Shown: one piece after another, positions 1 through 8,045 of the stretch
How the letters are laid out: the number at the start of each line of letters is the position of its first letter
How positions within the stretch are numbered: position 1 is the first letter of the stretch
Source of the DNA: an uncultured Prevotella sp.
GTDB lineage: Bacteria; Bacteroidota; Bacteroidia; Bacteroidales; Bacteroidaceae
DNA length: 17,704 nucleotides
NCBI GenBank assembly: GCA_900542795.1
Contig: UQPD01000036.1
Coordinates: 1-17,704, forward strand
Direction of reading: 5' to 3'
Notes under the pieces: model-generated
Told to the model about the DNA's origin: nothing
The model's database searches: none
The model's input: the letters and a program-made list of their open reading frames with translations, nothing else
Program-made: the position numbers and the translations under genes

Positions 1-68
1 TAGTTATTCCTACTTAGCTACGTAAAAACTATAATCTGAATAAAAAAACAAAAAAAGTAGCTGCTTAC

Positions 69-100
69 TTTGCAAGAAACGAAAGAAATGCGTAATTTTG
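69..100 (+). promoter_or_regulatory. guaB promoter (Bacteroidota type)
   Basis: TTTG at 69-72 and TAATTTTG at 93-100 are separated by 20 bases, matching the Bacteroidota housekeeping sigma factor consensus (TTTG, 19-21 bases, TAnnTTTG). Transcription would begin about 5-8 bases after the -7 box, so near 105-108. That falls after a possible GTG start at 102 and supports the ATG at 126 as the real guaB start. The first 60 bases of the window are A-rich and hold nothing else I recognise. Confidence 0.8.
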
Positions 101-125
101 CGTGCAATTAAAATCCCCACTTAGT

Positions 126-1610
126 ATGACTTCTGATTTTATTGCTGACAAAATCGTTATGGACGGTCTCACGTTTGACGACGTCCTTTTAGTTCCCGCT
201 TATTCTGATGTGCTTCCTCGCACTGTGTCATTGGCTACAAAGTTCTCTCGCAACATCGACTTGCAGATTCCTTTTGTAACAGCAGCAATGGACACTGTGA
301 CCGAATCGACTATGGCTATTGCCATTGCTCGTGAAGGTGGTATTGGTGTTATTCATAAAAACATGAGCATCGAAGACCAAGCTCGTCAGGTTGCTATCGT
401 AAAGCGTGCTGAAAATGGTATGATTTACGACCCTGTAACTATCAAGCGTTACAAAACTGTAAAGGATGCACTCGACTTGATGAGTGAATATCACATTGGT
501 GGTATACCTGTTGTTGACGATGAAATGCACTTGGTGGGTATTGTTACCAACCGTGACCTTCGTTTTGAACGTGAACTCGACAAGCGCATTGACGAGGTGA
601 TGACTAAAGAAAATTTGGTTACTACCACTCAACAAACAGACTTGCTCGCTGCTGCACAGATTTTGCAGGAGAATAAAATTGAAAAACTCCCTGTCGTAGA
701 CAAAGATGGTCACCTCGTGGGACTTATCACATATAAAGATATTACCAAGGCTAAGGACAAACCTATGGCTTGTAAAGATGCCAAGGGACGTTTGCGCGTA
801 GCAGCTGGTGTGGGTGTAACAATCGACACTATGCAGCGCATGGAAGCCTTAATTCAGGCTGGTGCTGATGCTATTGTTATTGATACTGCTCACGGACACT
901 CTAAGTTTGTTATCGAAAAACTGAAGGAGGCTAAGGCAAACTTCAGCGGTGTAGATATTGTTGTGGGTAATGTAGCAACAGGTGACGCAGCGCGTATGTT
1001 GGTTGATGCAGGTGCTGATGCCATCAAGGTAGGTATCGGTCCGGGTTCTATTTGTACAACGCGTGTAGTTGCTGGTGTAGGTGTTCCTCAACTTTCAGCT
1101 GTTTACGATGTTGCTTGTGCCTTGAAGGGTACAGGTGTACCTTTGATTGCTGATGGTGGCTTGCGCTACTCAGGCGATGTAGTTAAGGCTTTGGCAGCTG
1201 GTGGTTACAGCGTAATGATTGGCTCACTCGTTGCAGGTACTGAAGAAAGCCCTGGTGAAACTGTTATCTTTAATGGTCGTAAGTTTAAGACCTATCGTGG
1301 TATGGGTTCGCTCGAAGCTATGGAAAATGGTTCAAAGGACCGTTACTTCCAAGGCAATGTGAAGGAAGTGAAGAAACTCGTTCCCGAGGGAATTGCAGGT
1401 CGTGTTCCTTACAAGGGATCTGTACAGGAAGTTATCTATCAGATGGTAGGTGGTTTGCGTTCAGGTATGGGTTATTGTGGTGCTGCAACTATCGAAAAGT
1501 TGCACGATGCCAAGTTTGCTCGCATTACAGGTGCAGGTGTACTCGAAAGCCATCCGCACGACATCACTATCACAAGCGAGGCTCCTAACTATAGCCGTCC
1601 TGGAGAATAA
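126..1610 (+). CDS. guaB: Inosine-5'-monophosphate dehydrogenase
   Basis: Oxidises IMP to XMP with NAD+, the committed step of guanine nucleotide synthesis in the cytoplasm. The 494-residue protein has the usual bacterial layout: a TIM-barrel catalytic domain interrupted by a pair of CBS domains (about residues 101-152 and 158-212). Visible motifs are the N-terminal LTFDDVLLVPAYS, the active-site loop GPGSICTTR with catalytic Cys310, the phosphate-binding IADGG segment, and the mobile-flap region after KDRYFQ. An in-frame GTG at 102 would add eight residues, but it lies upstream of the predicted transcription start and such an extension is not usual in the family, so I use the ATG at 126. It reads in the same direction as the two isomerase genes, but 169 bases and an inverted repeat separate them, so co-transcription is uncertain. 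Length and motifs are intact. Confidence 0.96.
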   Translation: MTSDFIADKIVMDGLTFDDVLLVPAYSDVLPRTVSLATKFSRNIDLQIPFVTAAMDTVTESTMAIAIAREGGIGVIHKNMSIEDQARQVAIVKRAENGMIYDPVTIKRYKTVKDALDLMSEYHIGGIPVVDDEMHLVGIVTNRDLRFERELDKRIDEVMTKENLVTTTQQTDLLAAAQILQENKIEKLPVVDKDGHLVGLITYKDITKAKDKPMACKDAKGRLRVAAGVGVTIDTMQRMEALIQAGADAIVIDTAHGHSKFVIEKLKEAKANFSGVDIVVGNVATGDAARMLVDAGADAIKVGIGPGSICTTRVVAGVGVPQLSAVYDVACALKGTGVPLIADGGLRYSGDVVKALAAGGYSVMIGSLVAGTEESPGETVIFNGRKFKTYRGMGSLEAMENGSKDRYFQGNVKEVKKLVPEGIAGRVPYKGSVQEVIYQMVGGLRSGMGYCGAATIEKLHDAKFARITGAGVLESHPHDITITSEAPNYSRPGE

Positions 1611-1637
1611 TTTTTTTGAATAAGTTTTTACGCGTAG

Positions 1638-1754
1638 ATATGCTAATGTGTCAGTTTGCCCATGCACACGTTGGTCAATGGTTTTAGGTAGTTTAAAAAA
1701 CGAGCTTCCTCATTGGCTTAGTCTTCATGTAGGCACATTGCTACATTAGCATAT
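1638..1754. repeat. 12-bp perfect inverted repeat bracketing the guaB-isomerase gap
   Basis: ATATGCTAATGT at 1638-1649 is the exact reverse complement of ACATTAGCATAT at 1743-1754, with 93 bases between. Together they occupy most of the 169-base gap between guaB and the next gene. In RNA the arms could close a long structured element. The right arm runs into TTTTGCG. No good TAnnTTTG box precedes the downstream start at 1780, only a TATTTTG overlapping the right arm. The intervening segment has no convincing reading frame. It might be a structured leader, a terminator-like fold or a small RNA; the sequence alone does not decide. Confidence 0.6.
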
Positions 1755-1779
1755 TTTGCGTTTTGCAACAGTTTAGAAT

Positions 1780-3204
1780 ATGAAAAGAAACCTCATAACA
1801 GCAACACTCTTCGCCCTGGCTCTTACGGCTGGGGCGCAGTCGGCTACAGACCCCATATTGATGGTGGTTAATGGCAAGCCGATTACAAAAAGCGAATTTG
1901 AATATTCGTACCATAAAAACGGCAATGTAAAAGATGCCGTTGAGAAGAAAACGGTGCAAGAGTATGTACCAATGTTTATCAACTACAAATTGAAGGTTGC
2001 TGCAGCTGAGGCTGCACACCTCGACACTTTGTCAAGTTTTAAAAAAGAGTTTAGCACCTATCGCGATATGCAGCTTACTCCTTATTTAATTGACACAGCG
2101 TTCAACGATTCAATTGCTCATATTGTTTACGACAACACCGTGAAGCAATTGAAAGGAGAAGATTTGATTGAAACATCACACATTTTGCTTCGTCTCGATC
2201 AAAAGGCAACTGCTGCAGAACGTGAGCAAGCCAAGCTAAAGGCTGACTCTATTTATAACGCAATTAAGAATGGAGCAGACTTTGCAGAAATGGCTCGTAA
2301 ATTCTCAAATGACCCTGGTAGTGCAGCCAAAGGTGGCAAGTTACCTATGGTAGGTCCTGGTCAGCTTGTAAAGGAGTTTGAGGTAGCTGCCTACAAACTG
2401 AAGAAAGGCGAAATGTCAGCACCTGTGCTTTCACCTTTTGGCTATCACATCATCAAGATGGACAATCGTAAGCAACTCGATCCCTTTGAAACCTTGAAGC
2501 CCGAAATTATGGCTATGCTCAAGCGTCAAAACATTGATGAGGCTTCAGCTGAGAACAAGGTAAAGAAAATGGTTGCAGCCTCGAATGGTAAACTCACTCG
2601 TGAGGATGTTTACAACCAAATAGCTGAGGAGCAGTCAAAAAACAACAGCGACCTTCGTAATCTTATTCAGGAATACCACGATGGTTTGTTGCTTTTCGAA
2701 GTAAGCAAGCGCGAAGTGTGGGATGTTGCTGCAGCCGATACAAAGGGCTTGGAACAGTGGTATAAGAGCCATAAGAAAACTTACAAGTGGGAGAAACCAC
2801 GCTTTAAGGGTTTTGTTTTCCATTGCAAAAATGCCAAGAGCGCCAAAGCTGTTAACAAAATGCTCAAGAAGTTTGGTGAGGGCGATTGGCGCAAGGAACT
2901 TAAGCAGCAGTTTAATAAGGATTCTGTAACTGTTTCGGTAAGCGGTCCTTACCTCTGTTCACAAGGTGAGAATGCTACGATAGACGCTTACGCATTTAAA
3001 ACAGGCACTAAGGTTAATATGCCTAAGGGCTATGTAATGACGGGTGTAAGTGGTAAAGTAATGAAACAGCCCAAATCGTATCTCGATGTAAAGGCACAAG
3101 TTACTACCGACTATCAGCAAGAATGCGAAAAGAAATGGGTTGAAAAGTTGCGTAAACAGTTTACTTATAGTGTAAACGAGGACGTACTTAAAACCGTGAA
3201 GTAA
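1780..3204 (+). CDS. Exported parvulin-type peptidyl-prolyl cis-trans isomerase
   Basis: Predicted periplasmic PPIase/chaperone that would catalyse cis-trans isomerisation of prolyl bonds and assist folding of envelope proteins. The 474-residue protein begins with a signal peptide (MKRN, hydrophobic TLFALALTAGA, cleavage near GAQ-SA around residue 20). An N-terminal SurA-like chaperone segment follows (about 25-125), then one parvulin domain (about 129-232). That domain carries the conserved histidines in ETSHILLRL (His134) and FGYHIIKMD (His223), and the GGKLPMVGPGQLVKEFE stretch typical of parvulins. The C-terminal 240 residues look helical and have no motif I recognise; they may form a second, degenerate isomerase-like or chaperone region. 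The next gene starts only 14 bases downstream and encodes another SurA-like protein, so the two are almost certainly one operon. The family call is firm, the substrate unknown. The name surA is better reserved for the next gene. Confidence 0.9.
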   Translation: MKRNLITATLFALALTAGAQSATDPILMVVNGKPITKSEFEYSYHKNGNVKDAVEKKTVQEYVPMFINYKLKVAAAEAAHLDTLSSFKKEFSTYRDMQLTPYLIDTAFNDSIAHIVYDNTVKQLKGEDLIETSHILLRLDQKATAAEREQAKLKADSIYNAIKNGADFAEMARKFSNDPGSAAKGGKLPMVGPGQLVKEFEVAAYKLKKGEMSAPVLSPFGYHIIKMDNRKQLDPFETLKPEIMAMLKRQNIDEASAENKVKKMVAASNGKLTREDVYNQIAEEQSKNNSDLRNLIQEYHDGLLLFEVSKREVWDVAAADTKGLEQWYKSHKKTYKWEKPRFKGFVFHCKNAKSAKAVNKMLKKFGEGDWRKELKQQFNKDSVTVSVSGPYLCSQGENATIDAYAFKTGTKVNMPKGYVMTGVSGKVMKQPKSYLDVKAQVTTDYQQECEKKWVEKLRKQFTYSVNEDVLKTVK

Positions 3205-3218
3205 GTAGTTTTTTCATT

Positions 3219-4571
3219 ATGACAAAGAAAATATGGTTAGCCTTGTTGGTGGCTGCAGCACCATTGATGAGTGTAGCGCAAACCAATGTGGTGGATCAAG
3301 TGATTTGGGTAGTAGGTGATGAGCCTATTCTGCTCTCAGATGTAGAGGAAACTCGCATTAGTTCTGAGGCATATGGTCAATCTTATGACAATCCCTATTG
3401 CACCATCCCCGAGCAGTTGGCTATCAGCAAATTGTTTGTGCATCAAGCAGAATTGGATAGTGTAACGATTAGTGAGTCGGATGTTATTCGTGCCGTAGAT
3501 AATCGTATTAGTGACCTTACGCAAGCATATGGCTCGCGCGAAGCTCTTGAGCAAATGGCAGGCAGAACGATATCACAGATGCGCGAAAACTTGAAGAAGC
3601 AATATCGCGAACAGATGATGGCTGACGATGTACGTCAAAAACTTACTAAGGATGTTAAGGCTACACCTGCTGAGGTGCGTGAGTATTTCAAAAATGTACC
3701 CACAGACAGTTTGCCTTTCATCCCCACGCAGGTTGAGGTACAAATTATAACAGCTACTCCTAAGGTGTCGCGTTCAGAGGTCGAGCGCATTGAGGCTCAG
3801 CTCCGTGAATATGCTAAGCGTGTTAATTCTGGCGAAGCCGATTTTTCAACCCTTGCTAAGTTCTATTCAGAGGATGGCTCTGCACGTAATGGTGGTGAAT
3901 TAGGCTATATGGGTCGCAATCAACTTGTGCCAGAGTTTGCCAATGTCGCATTTGCCCTTAACGACCCTAAGAAGGTTTCAAAGATTGTACGTAGCGAATA
4001 TGGTTACCATATCATCCAACTTATTGACAAGCGAGGTGATAAGGTAAACGTGCGTCACATTCTGCTCAAGCCACGTGTTGACGAAACCGAGATGGAGCAT
4101 GGCATTGCACGTCTCGACTCTATTGCGAATGACATTCGCAACAAGAAGTTTACGTTCGATGCAGCTGCTCTTGCTCTTTCAGACGACAAGGACACACGCA
4201 ACAATCATGGTCTGATGGCAAACTCTGACCCACAAACCGGAAACATTAGCTCACGTTTCGAAATGAAGGACCTTCCGCAAGATGTTGCAAAGGTAGTAGA
4301 TACTTTGAAGGTGGGCGAGGTGTCACGAGCCTTCCGCATGACCAACAAGTCAGGTCAGGAAGTATGTGCTGTAGTTATGCTCAAAAATCGCATTGAGGGA
4401 CATCCCGCCAATATGACAGAGGATTTCCAAACATTGCGCGATGTGGTTATTGAAAAACGTAGTGAAGCAAAAATTGAACAGTGGATTCAAGATAAAATCA
4501 ACACCACTTACATTCGCATCAACCCCGATTGGCGTAATTGCCAATTTAAGTACAAGGGGTGGGTGAAATAA
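3219..4571 (+). CDS. surA: SurA-like periplasmic chaperone/peptidyl-prolyl isomerase
   Basis: Likely periplasmic chaperone for outer-membrane beta-barrel proteins, by analogy with E. coli SurA. The 450-residue precursor has a signal peptide (MTKKIWLALLVAAAPLMSVAQ, cleavage about residue 20) and a SurA N-terminal helical domain (about 21-160) opening with the typical VDQVIWVVGDEPILLSDVE. A first parvulin domain follows (about 171-271, with GGELGYMGRNQLVPEF and EYGYHIIQLID), then a second, more divergent one beginning at VNVRHILLKP (about 277-385). The C-terminal helix ends in YKGWVK, and a tail of this kind is common in Bacteroidota SurA-like proteins. SurA's usual order N-P1-P2-C is thus preserved. 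It sits 14 bases after the first isomerase gene and is followed immediately by a strong terminator, so it closes that operon. The family is clear; the exact orthology to SurA is an inference. Confidence 0.88.
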   Translation: MTKKIWLALLVAAAPLMSVAQTNVVDQVIWVVGDEPILLSDVEETRISSEAYGQSYDNPYCTIPEQLAISKLFVHQAELDSVTISESDVIRAVDNRISDLTQAYGSREALEQMAGRTISQMRENLKKQYREQMMADDVRQKLTKDVKATPAEVREYFKNVPTDSLPFIPTQVEVQIITATPKVSRSEVERIEAQLREYAKRVNSGEADFSTLAKFYSEDGSARNGGELGYMGRNQLVPEFANVAFALNDPKKVSKIVRSEYGYHIIQLIDKRGDKVNVRHILLKPRVDETEMEHGIARLDSIANDIRNKKFTFDAAALALSDDKDTRNNHGLMANSDPQTGNISSRFEMKDLPQDVAKVVDTLKVGEVSRAFRMTNKSGQEVCAVVMLKNRIEGHPANMTEDFQTLRDVVIEKRSEAKIEQWIQDKINTTYIRINPDWRNCQFKYKGWVK

Positions 4572-4579
4572 TGTCCATA

Positions 4580-4637
4580 TATTTACCCTAAAAAAGGAGA
4601 CGCTATACCTATGCCGTCTCCTTTTTTAGGGTAAATA
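4580..4637. terminator. Perfect 23-bp stem terminator after surA
   Basis: Positions 4580-4602 and 4615-4637 are exact reverse complements around a 12-base loop. The arms contain a GGAGACG/CGTCTCC core flanked by AAAAAA/TTTTTT, so each strand carries a G+C stem followed by a T run. It ends the isomerase operon on the plus strand and would also stop transcription arriving from the right. Confidence 0.9.
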
Positions 4638-4684
4638 AGTAGGGTACTCACAGTATCTATTTTGAGGAAATAAATTATAAACTA

Positions 4685-5764
4685 ATGAAGATAAAAGAGA
4701 AAATTTACATTGCCTTAGTCATTGCATTAGGCTTTCTGTTACTAACCGCATTTGTCGCAGACCAATTTAACCTATCATTCGGTTGGTTCGATGCAGTGTC
4801 ACATTCCATTACCTCACCTGTAGCATTGGGCGTAGGTGTTATATTTGCCTTGTTCTTTGGCAAAGTTTTTCCGAATTTCAACAAGCTCATGTCTAAGCGC
4901 ATGTTGCAATATTCGGTTATAGGTTTAGGTTTTGGCATGAATGTTGAGAAAGCTCTGCAATCAGGCAGTGAAGGTATGCTTTTTACAATCGTTAGTGTAT
5001 TTGGAACCTTGGCATTAGGATGGTTCTTTGGTCGTAAATTGTTGAAAGTTGACAGCCAAACCAGTTATCTTATTAGTTCGGGAACAGCTATTTGTGGTGG
5101 TTCAGCCATTGCAGCAGTAGGTCCTATTGTAAATGCAAAATCCGAGAATATGTCTGTGGCATTGGGGGTTGTATTTGTGCTTAATGCCATAGCACTTTTT
5201 ATCTTTCCAAGCATTGGTACAGCTTTAGGCATGAGCATGAAAGAATTTGGCATGTGGGCAGCCATTGCCATACACGATACATCATCGGTAGTTGGTGCAG
5301 GAGCTGCTTACGATCATCTTCATCCCGATTGGTTAGCTCAACAAGGAGTGAGTGCGCTTGAGGTTGCCACAACCATTAAACTCACTCGTGCGCTTTGGAT
5401 TGTAGTGCTTGCGCTCATCACCCCATTCTTCTTTAAGCAATCTCTTGCACAAGTATCAGGTGTACGCAAACCTTGGTATCAGTCTGTGCCTCGCTTTATT
5501 GTGTGGTTTGTGGTTGTAATTCTTTTCAACAGCTACATACTTAGCAATACCGCTTTAATAGGTGAACAAGCAGCTCATGTATGCACCATGGTGGGGGCGG
5601 GCATCAATAGTCTTGCTAAACATTTCATTACCCTCTCACTTTTCTTTATTGGAGCCTCTCTTACTCGCGACACTTTAAAGCAAGTAGGTCTTCGTCCTTT
5701 TGTTATGGGCGTATTGTTGTGGATTAGCGTGAGCGTAATTAGTTTAGCAGTTATTATGGGATAA
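4685..5764 (+). CDS. YeiH family (UPF0324) putative sulfate exporter
   Basis: Integral inner-membrane protein of 359 residues with about ten hydrophobic segments, fitting the YeiH/UPF0324 family often annotated as putative sulfate exporter. Family hallmarks are the glycine-rich GTAICGGSAIAAVGPIV (residues 133-149) and the AIHDTSSVVGAG segment (195-206), which look like two half-membrane re-entrant motifs of a transporter. The first transmembrane segment starts right after MKIKEK, so the ATG at 4685 is a natural start. The gene is isolated: terminators lie on both sides (4580-4637 and 5793-5848), and no linked sulfur-metabolism gene or LysR regulator is visible, unlike the E. coli yeiE-yeiH arrangement. 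I find no strong TAnnTTTG promoter before it; a weak TATTTTG lies about 25 bases upstream. The transported substrate is not demonstrated for most of the family. Confidence 0.88.
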   Translation: MKIKEKIYIALVIALGFLLLTAFVADQFNLSFGWFDAVSHSITSPVALGVGVIFALFFGKVFPNFNKLMSKRMLQYSVIGLGFGMNVEKALQSGSEGMLFTIVSVFGTLALGWFFGRKLLKVDSQTSYLISSGTAICGGSAIAAVGPIVNAKSENMSVALGVVFVLNAIALFIFPSIGTALGMSMKEFGMWAAIAIHDTSSVVGAGAAYDHLHPDWLAQQGVSALEVATTIKLTRALWIVVLALITPFFFKQSLAQVSGVRKPWYQSVPRFIVWFVVVILFNSYILSNTALIGEQAAHVCTMVGAGINSLAKHFITLSLFFIGASLTRDTLKQVGLRPFVMGVLLWISVSVISLAVIMG

Positions 5765-5792
5765 GTGCGTTAAAACCAACCATAAAGAGAAA

Positions 5793-5848
5793 AAACTGAA
5801 GGGTTAAGTTCTTGCATTTCTGTAGCAAGTAACTTAACCCTTCAGTTT
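5793..5848. terminator. Bidirectional terminator between yeiH-like gene and yggS
   Basis: AAACTGAAGGGTTAAGTT at 5793-5810 pairs perfectly with AACTTAACCCTTCAGTTT at 5831-5848. An inner CTTGC/GCAAG (5811-5815 with 5825-5829) extends the stem across a one-base bulge. Plus-strand transcripts then meet CTTTTT, and minus-strand transcripts meet TTTTTTCTC. It lies between two convergent genes and can serve both. Confidence 0.88.
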
Positions 5849-5892
5849 CTTTTTATCAAATTAAAAAGAGTCACAATGTTTTAGAACCACCC

Positions 5893-6552
5893 TCAATACT
5901 CCCTTTCTCCAAAGATAGCAGTGCCAATGCGCACGAGGGTAGCACCTTCATCCATGGCAATGTCATAATCCTCAGACATGCCCCATGAACGTTGACAAAA
6001 GGCAGCATCGTTGGCAAAGAAACGTGTCTTGGCTTCGTCAAAACAAGCACGTGCACGTTGAAATTCTTGACGGATTTGTTCTCGATTGTCCGTGTTAGAA
6101 GCCATGCACATCATGCCAGCAATCTGTATGTGCTTCATTTCGCGCCATTCACCGCTTTCAAGCATCGCCAAACATTCCTCAGGTGTCATGCCATACTTTG
6201 TGGCTTCTTGTGCCACACGCAGTTCTAATAAACAACTGATTACGCGATTGTTTTTAGCCGCTTGTTTGTTAATCTCGTTCAAAAGTTTCAAACTATCCAC
6301 GGCATGAATGAGCGAAATATAAGGAGCAATATACTTAACCTTATTGGGCTGTAAATGTCCTATAAAGTGCCATTCTATGTCAGCGGGCAATGTTGCATGT
6401 TTTTCGCGCAACTCTTGTGCACGACTTTCGCCAAAGATGCGTTGTCCTTCGTTGTAAGCTTCTTGAATAACAGCGGCAGGGTGAAATTTTGAGACGGCTA
6501 CCAATTCTACACCTGGCTTGATGGTAGCTTTTACCTCTTTAAGGTGTATCAT
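5893..6552 (-). CDS. YggS/PLPBP family pyridoxal-phosphate homeostasis protein
   Basis: Cytoplasmic PLP-binding protein of the YggS/PROSC family, which has no known catalytic activity and buffers pyridoxal phosphate and amino-acid pools. The 219-residue length is usual for the family. Motifs in order: VAVSKFHP with the PLP-binding Lys22, GESRAQEL, WHFIGHLQPNKVKYI (61-75), HAVDSLKL, LLELRVAQEATKYGM, SWGMSEDYDIAMDEGATLVRIGTAIFGERE at the C-terminus, the last binding the PLP phosphate. It follows the DUF4494 gene by 106 bases on the same strand and ends at a shared bidirectional terminator. I see no good promoter in the gap, so it is probably transcribed with DUF4494. The 106-base gap holds a loose GGGTTA direct repeat but nothing I would call a control element. 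Confidence 0.93.
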   Translation of the reverse strand: MIHLKEVKATIKPGVELVAVSKFHPAAVIQEAYNEGQRIFGESRAQELREKHATLPADIEWHFIGHLQPNKVKYIAPYISLIHAVDSLKLLNEINKQAAKNNRVISCLLELRVAQEATKYGMTPEECLAMLESGEWREMKHIQIAGMMCMASNTDNREQIRQEFQRARACFDEAKTRFFANDAAFCQRSWGMSEDYDIAMDEGATLVRIGTAIFGEREY

Positions 6553-6658
6553 TTTATTATAGGGGTTATTGGGTTAATAGGAAAAATGGCTTTTCTTTAT
6601 GTAGAAGCTAAAAACGACTTTAACCTCTGCAGAAATCAAAACCACTCCTACTTATATT

Positions 6659-7135
6659 TTATCCTTCATATTCAGGTTTATCTTCCTTTTTGTGATGAAC
6701 CACATAATGGAACACATCCATAATGGCAGTTTCGGTGACAGAGGCAATGGTATAGTCCATCATCGAACCCTTCATGCCCTCATCAAGTCGTTTGATAGCA
6801 TCGCGAAGATCGCTGGCTTGAATCAGCACATTTTGTGTAGATTTCTTTTCCTTGCCACTTTTTTCATCGAGTGTAATGAAAACAAGTTTAGCACGGAAAA
6901 ATTTATCAGCACTGTCATCGTTAGGAGCTTCAAACATCTCAGCGTAGCGAGCACGCTTAATGTCGCTCACTTCAAATTCACCAGTCATAAACGGAGTAAT
7001 CTCCTCGATGATGCGTGATTCGGCTTCAGTAAAGTTAAGTGCGTCAACCAAGTAAGGTTCGTTTACTTTTTTCACCAAACCATTCTCCATGGTCTTTTCG
7101 TATTTAACTTTGCATTCAAACCATTCGTTGTTCAT
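6659..7135 (-). CDS. DUF4494 family protein of unknown function
   Basis: A 158-residue soluble protein that I recognise by resemblance to the Bacteroidota family DUF4494: it opens with NEWFECKVKYEKTMENG, continues with EPYLVDALNFTEAESRIIEE and ends in a charged tail. No signal peptide, membrane segment or catalytic motif is visible, so it is probably cytoplasmic. Its function is not known and I assign none. It lies between an EFR1-type protein gene and the yggS-type gene on the same strand. A TAATTTTG box at 7210-7203 on the minus strand suggests it has its own promoter and may drive yggS too. Whether it is linked to PLP metabolism is open. Confidence 0.82.
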   Translation of the reverse strand: MNNEWFECKVKYEKTMENGLVKKVNEPYLVDALNFTEAESRIIEEITPFMTGEFEVSDIKRARYAEMFEAPNDDSADKFFRAKLVFITLDEKSGKEKKSTQNVLIQASDLRDAIKRLDEGMKGSMMDYTIASVTETAIMDVFHYVVHHKKEDKPEYEG

Positions 7136-7202
7136 TGTGTTTCAGTTTTTTGAGTGTAAAAAATGTAGTCTCAAGGCACAATTGGTGCACCATTAGAGCA
7201 GG

Positions 7203-7210
7203 CAAAATTA
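7203..7210 (-). promoter_or_regulatory. Candidate -7 box for the DUF4494-yggS unit
   Basis: On the minus strand TAATTTTG (7210 down to 7203) matches TAnnTTTG exactly; its TAA doubles as the stop codon of the upstream EFR1-type gene. No clear TTTG lies about 20 bases further up. The predicted leader to the ATG at 7135 would be about 60 bases. Only half of the promoter is visible, so the confidence is limited. Confidence 0.45.
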
Positions 7211-7966
7211 GAAATTTATTTTCACTTGACCTTTGTTGTGCGTAAATTTTCCGTATTCAATGGCATGTTTCGGACAGATGTGGTAACAACGTAGGCAGCC
7301 TGTGCAATGCCCATTCCACTGTGGGTGGTGCATGTTGTTAAGTTGCATATTACCTAAGGGACATCTTTTTACGCACAAGCCACATCCTGTGCATTTTTCT
7401 TTGTCAACATGAAAATGGCGGTCGGTAGTAAGCAAAGCGTTAAAGGCGGGGCGTAGCACATAGGTTTTCAACCATGCCATACTGCCACGTGTAAGTTGCT
7501 TAATTTGTTTCCTACTTTTTATTTGTTCGGCTATTTGCGTAATGCACTTGTTTGCAGCGATAGCCTTTTGATTCTCTACTTCAGTTGTATCCGTATCAAA
7601 TCCAGGAAGACATACATACGTATTGCGCATTTTCACAGAATAAGCTGCATGCAACTGCCATCCTTTAGCATGTAAAGCACGTTCTAACACACAATCCGTA
7701 TAGCCAACATCATCTCCACATGTCATTATAGCGTATGTGTAGCAATGTGCAGGTTGAGATGGTAGTGTCTTAATAAATTCGTTCACTACTTTAGGAATGC
7801 CCCAAGCATACACTGGGAAAACAAATCCCACAGCATGATCCTCTTTTTTAAGAGCCTCCAAAGCCATTGTTGTATGGCAAATATCTATCGCCTGCGTATG
7901 GAGTAGGGTTGCCAACTTTTTTGCCGCTTGTTGTGAATTGCCCGTGCCTGAGAAGTAGTAAAGCAT
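7208..7966 (-). CDS. EFR1 family flavodoxin/ferredoxin fusion protein
   Basis: A 252-residue redox protein of the EFR1 type. The N-terminal half is flavodoxin-like, with the FMN-phosphate loop YFSGTGNS at residues 4-11 and PVYAWGIP (51-58). The C-terminal part carries two [4Fe-4S] ferredoxin motifs, CxxCxxCxxxCP, at Cys192/195/198/202 and Cys221/224/227/231. Electrons would pass between flavin and clusters in the cytoplasm; partner and physiological role are unknown for this family. The ATG at 7966 places the flavodoxin loop at its usual distance from the N-terminus. It follows ispE on the same strand after a 264-base repeat region, so whether both share a transcript is uncertain. All eight cluster cysteines are present, so the gene looks functional. 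Confidence 0.88.
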   Translation of the reverse strand: MLYYFSGTGNSQQAAKKLATLLHTQAIDICHTTMALEALKKEDHAVGFVFPVYAWGIPKVVNEFIKTLPSQPAHCYTYAIMTCGDDVGYTDCVLERALHAKGWQLHAAYSVKMRNTYVCLPGFDTDTTEVENQKAIAANKCITQIAEQIKSRKQIKQLTRGSMAWLKTYVLRPAFNALLTTDRHFHVDKEKCTGCGLCVKRCPLGNMQLNNMHHPQWNGHCTGCLRCYHICPKHAIEYGKFTHNKGQVKINF

Positions 7967-8018
7967 AGTCTAAATCTTTAAGTGTTGTGTACGAATAAAG
8001 TGTTAATCCTATTACATA

Positions 8019-8045
8019 ATACTTTGCCTATTCAATAGGCAGTAT
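8019..8045. repeat. Perfect 17-base palindrome at the left edge of the tandem repeat
   Basis: TGCCTATTCAATAGGCA at 8025-8041 has two 8-base arms around a single C, and ATAC/GTAT (8019-8022, 8042-8045) extends it past a two-base bulge. It forms the first, divergent unit of the 26-bp array. In the later units the same position reads CATTC-AATA-GAATG, so a pairing potential is kept while bases differ. On the minus strand it lies about 50 bases upstream of the EFR1-type start and could act as an operator or RNA hairpin. Confidence 0.6.

Noticed and set aside
16..62. AGCTAC/GTAGCT inverted repeat upstream of guaB
   Set aside because: Six-base arms over 35 bases of A-rich sequence are within chance expectation.
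228..713. 161-codon minus-strand frame inside guaB
   Set aside because: Antisense shadow of a strongly conserved gene; composition follows guaB codon structure and no promoter is seen.
1575..1635. Intrinsic terminator directly after guaB
   Set aside because: A T run follows the stop codon, but only a 4-base stem with a long loop precedes it.
6553..6658. Terminator or promoter between DUF4494 and yggS
   Set aside because: Only a weak interrupted hairpin and no TAnnTTTG match; the two genes are more simply read as one unit.
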